This document shows, piece after piece, positions 30,230 through 31,317 of a stretch of 31,317 nt of DNA (the first letter of the stretch is position 1; each line of letters begins with the position of its first letter). Source of the DNA: Entamoeba histolytica HM-1:IMSS (Eukaryota > Evosea > Mastigamoebida > Endamoebidae); assembly GCF_000208925.1 (NCBI RefSeq), contig NW_001915056.1:1-31317 (forward strand). Reading direction: 5' to 3'. The position numbers and the translations under genes were made by a program. Under the pieces are notes generated by a model. That model did no database searches. It was not told the DNA's origin and worked only from the letters and a program-made list of their open reading frames with translations.

Positions 30230-31317
30230 GGCAACGAAAAAAAGCAAATAATTGAAAAAGAAGAGAATGAAAGATATAAAAGAATAAAAAGAAAGTAAGA
30301 AGTAGAATATGATGAAGAAAGAATAAAAGTAGAAAGGAGAGAAGATAAAAATAAAGAAGATAAAGTGTAATAAAACAAAAGAGATGATAAAAGAAGAAAA
30401 GAAAGAAAAAAAATAAAGGATGCAAATTTTATTGAAACAAATAAAAAAAGCGCAAAATTTAATGATGCAAAAATTAATGATGCAAAATATTTAGCAACAT
30501 ATTTTATGGATGCAAAATATTTTGAAATAAAAATAAATCATCATTTGATATTATTATATTTGATAATAAATTATATTATATATTAAATACATCATATTTC
30601 TTTATTATTTATCTTTCTTTTTATTATTTCATATATTAAATTATTATTCATTCATTTATTATTTATATTTCATTTATTAAATAAAATGAAAATGAAATTG
30701 TAAAATATCAATCAATTAAATATTCATGAATAATAATTTATTAATATTTAATAATTGAAATAACAAATAATAAAGTAACAATAATGATATATTCAATATA
30801 TTCTTTATTTGATTTGTTCAATATTAGATTATTCTATTTCATTATCATTTCATTGTCTTCATTATTTCATTTATTATTTCATATTCATTTATTATTTGTT
30901 TTAAAATCAAATAAACAATAATATTGATATTTATTCATCATATTCATTTAATATAATAAATATACACAACATTTCAGAATAAAGAATGAATATTTAACAT
31001 TGAAAATATTGATTATATTTAATATTTTGTTCAACATAAAATCAATAAAACATATATTTTGATAATACACAAATGAAATATTAAAGAAATATACAATACT
31101 CAAGAACTAATAAAAAAGAAATAAAAAGAATGAATGAATATAAAATTGATAAATAATAGAAGAAAGAAATAGAAAAACAACGAAAAACAAATAATATAAA
31201 AATAATATAAATATATAAAAGAATAAAAAGAAAGTGTGAAGAAGAAAGAATATAAAAATAATAAATCACAAAGAGATGATAAAAGAAGAAAAGAATGAAA
31301 ATGGTGTATTTTTAATG
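30230..31317 (-). repeat. right arm of the ~1.09-kb inverted repeat
   Basis: This is the reverse complement of 817-1906 and runs to the last base of the window, so its true outer end is not visible. Read on the + strand, the inner part starts with an ATG at 30227 and holds a Lys/Glu-rich reading frame interrupted by three TAA codons, reaching about 30,590. Part of that frame spells repeated Asp-Ala-Lys units, which come from the GATGCAAA repeats. No known domain is recognisable. It may be a decayed coiled-coil gene or coding-like low-complexity DNA. Confidence 0.9.

Overview
The window is very AT-rich eukaryotic DNA. It has intron-free genes, gene starts only a few to a few tens of bases from promoter-like elements, and an A/T-ending codon bias. 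The gene families are typical of Entamoeba: TLDc proteins, a BspA-like leucine-rich-repeat protein, a lysyl-tRNA synthetase with an EMAPII-like tail, and R4-type LINE retrotransposons with a CCHC knuckle and PD-(D/E)xK-type endonuclease. I read it as an Entamoeba contig, most like the E. histolytica/E. dispar group. The species call is inference.

Layout. Positions 1-816 are gene-free AT-rich DNA. An inverted repeat of about 1.09 kb sits at 817-1906 and again, inverted, at 30230-31317, where it runs to the end of the window. At 1907-2660 there is a 3' remnant of a LINE (+). At 2660-3560 there is decayed, coding-like DNA. A coiled-coil plus TLDc gene lies at 3603-4742. A nearly full-length but mutated LINE (-), called LINE-A here, lies at about 5062-9820. 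It has a candidate 20-bp target-site duplication, an ORF1 remnant and an ORF2 remnant with intact RT motifs. A tRNA-Gly-like sequence is at 10619-10688, in otherwise empty DNA. A 3' fragment of a second LINE family, LINE-B (+), lies at about 11345-12490.

A compact housekeeping island fills 13.3-25.7 kb: glucose-6-phosphate isomerase, a TrmA/RumA-type uracil-5 methyltransferase, an Nbp35-like Fe-S scaffold ATPase, an ABCF ATPase (all +), a DHHC palmitoyltransferase (-), a small coiled-coil protein (+), a short TLDc protein (+), a probable GPI-anchored surface protein (-), and lysyl-tRNA synthetase with the EMAPII-like domain (+). After it come a second LINE-B copy (-), apparently deleted internally so that ORF1 runs into the ORF2 tail, a BspA-like leucine-rich-repeat gene (+), a 1.5-kb gene-free stretch, and the right inverted-repeat arm.

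How the genes relate. Retroelement and repeat debris flanks a conserved core on both sides. The core genes serve separate housekeeping jobs: glycolysis, RNA modification, Fe-S assembly, translation and protein lipidation. Two adjacent genes may be linked functionally, because the methyltransferase carries a predicted 4Fe-4S site and the next gene encodes a cytosolic Fe-S scaffold. Five of the core genes share an AACCCT hexamer about 40-90 bases upstream of the start codon. The most unusual coding feature is the triplicated four-cysteine motif at the N terminus of the Nbp35-like protein.
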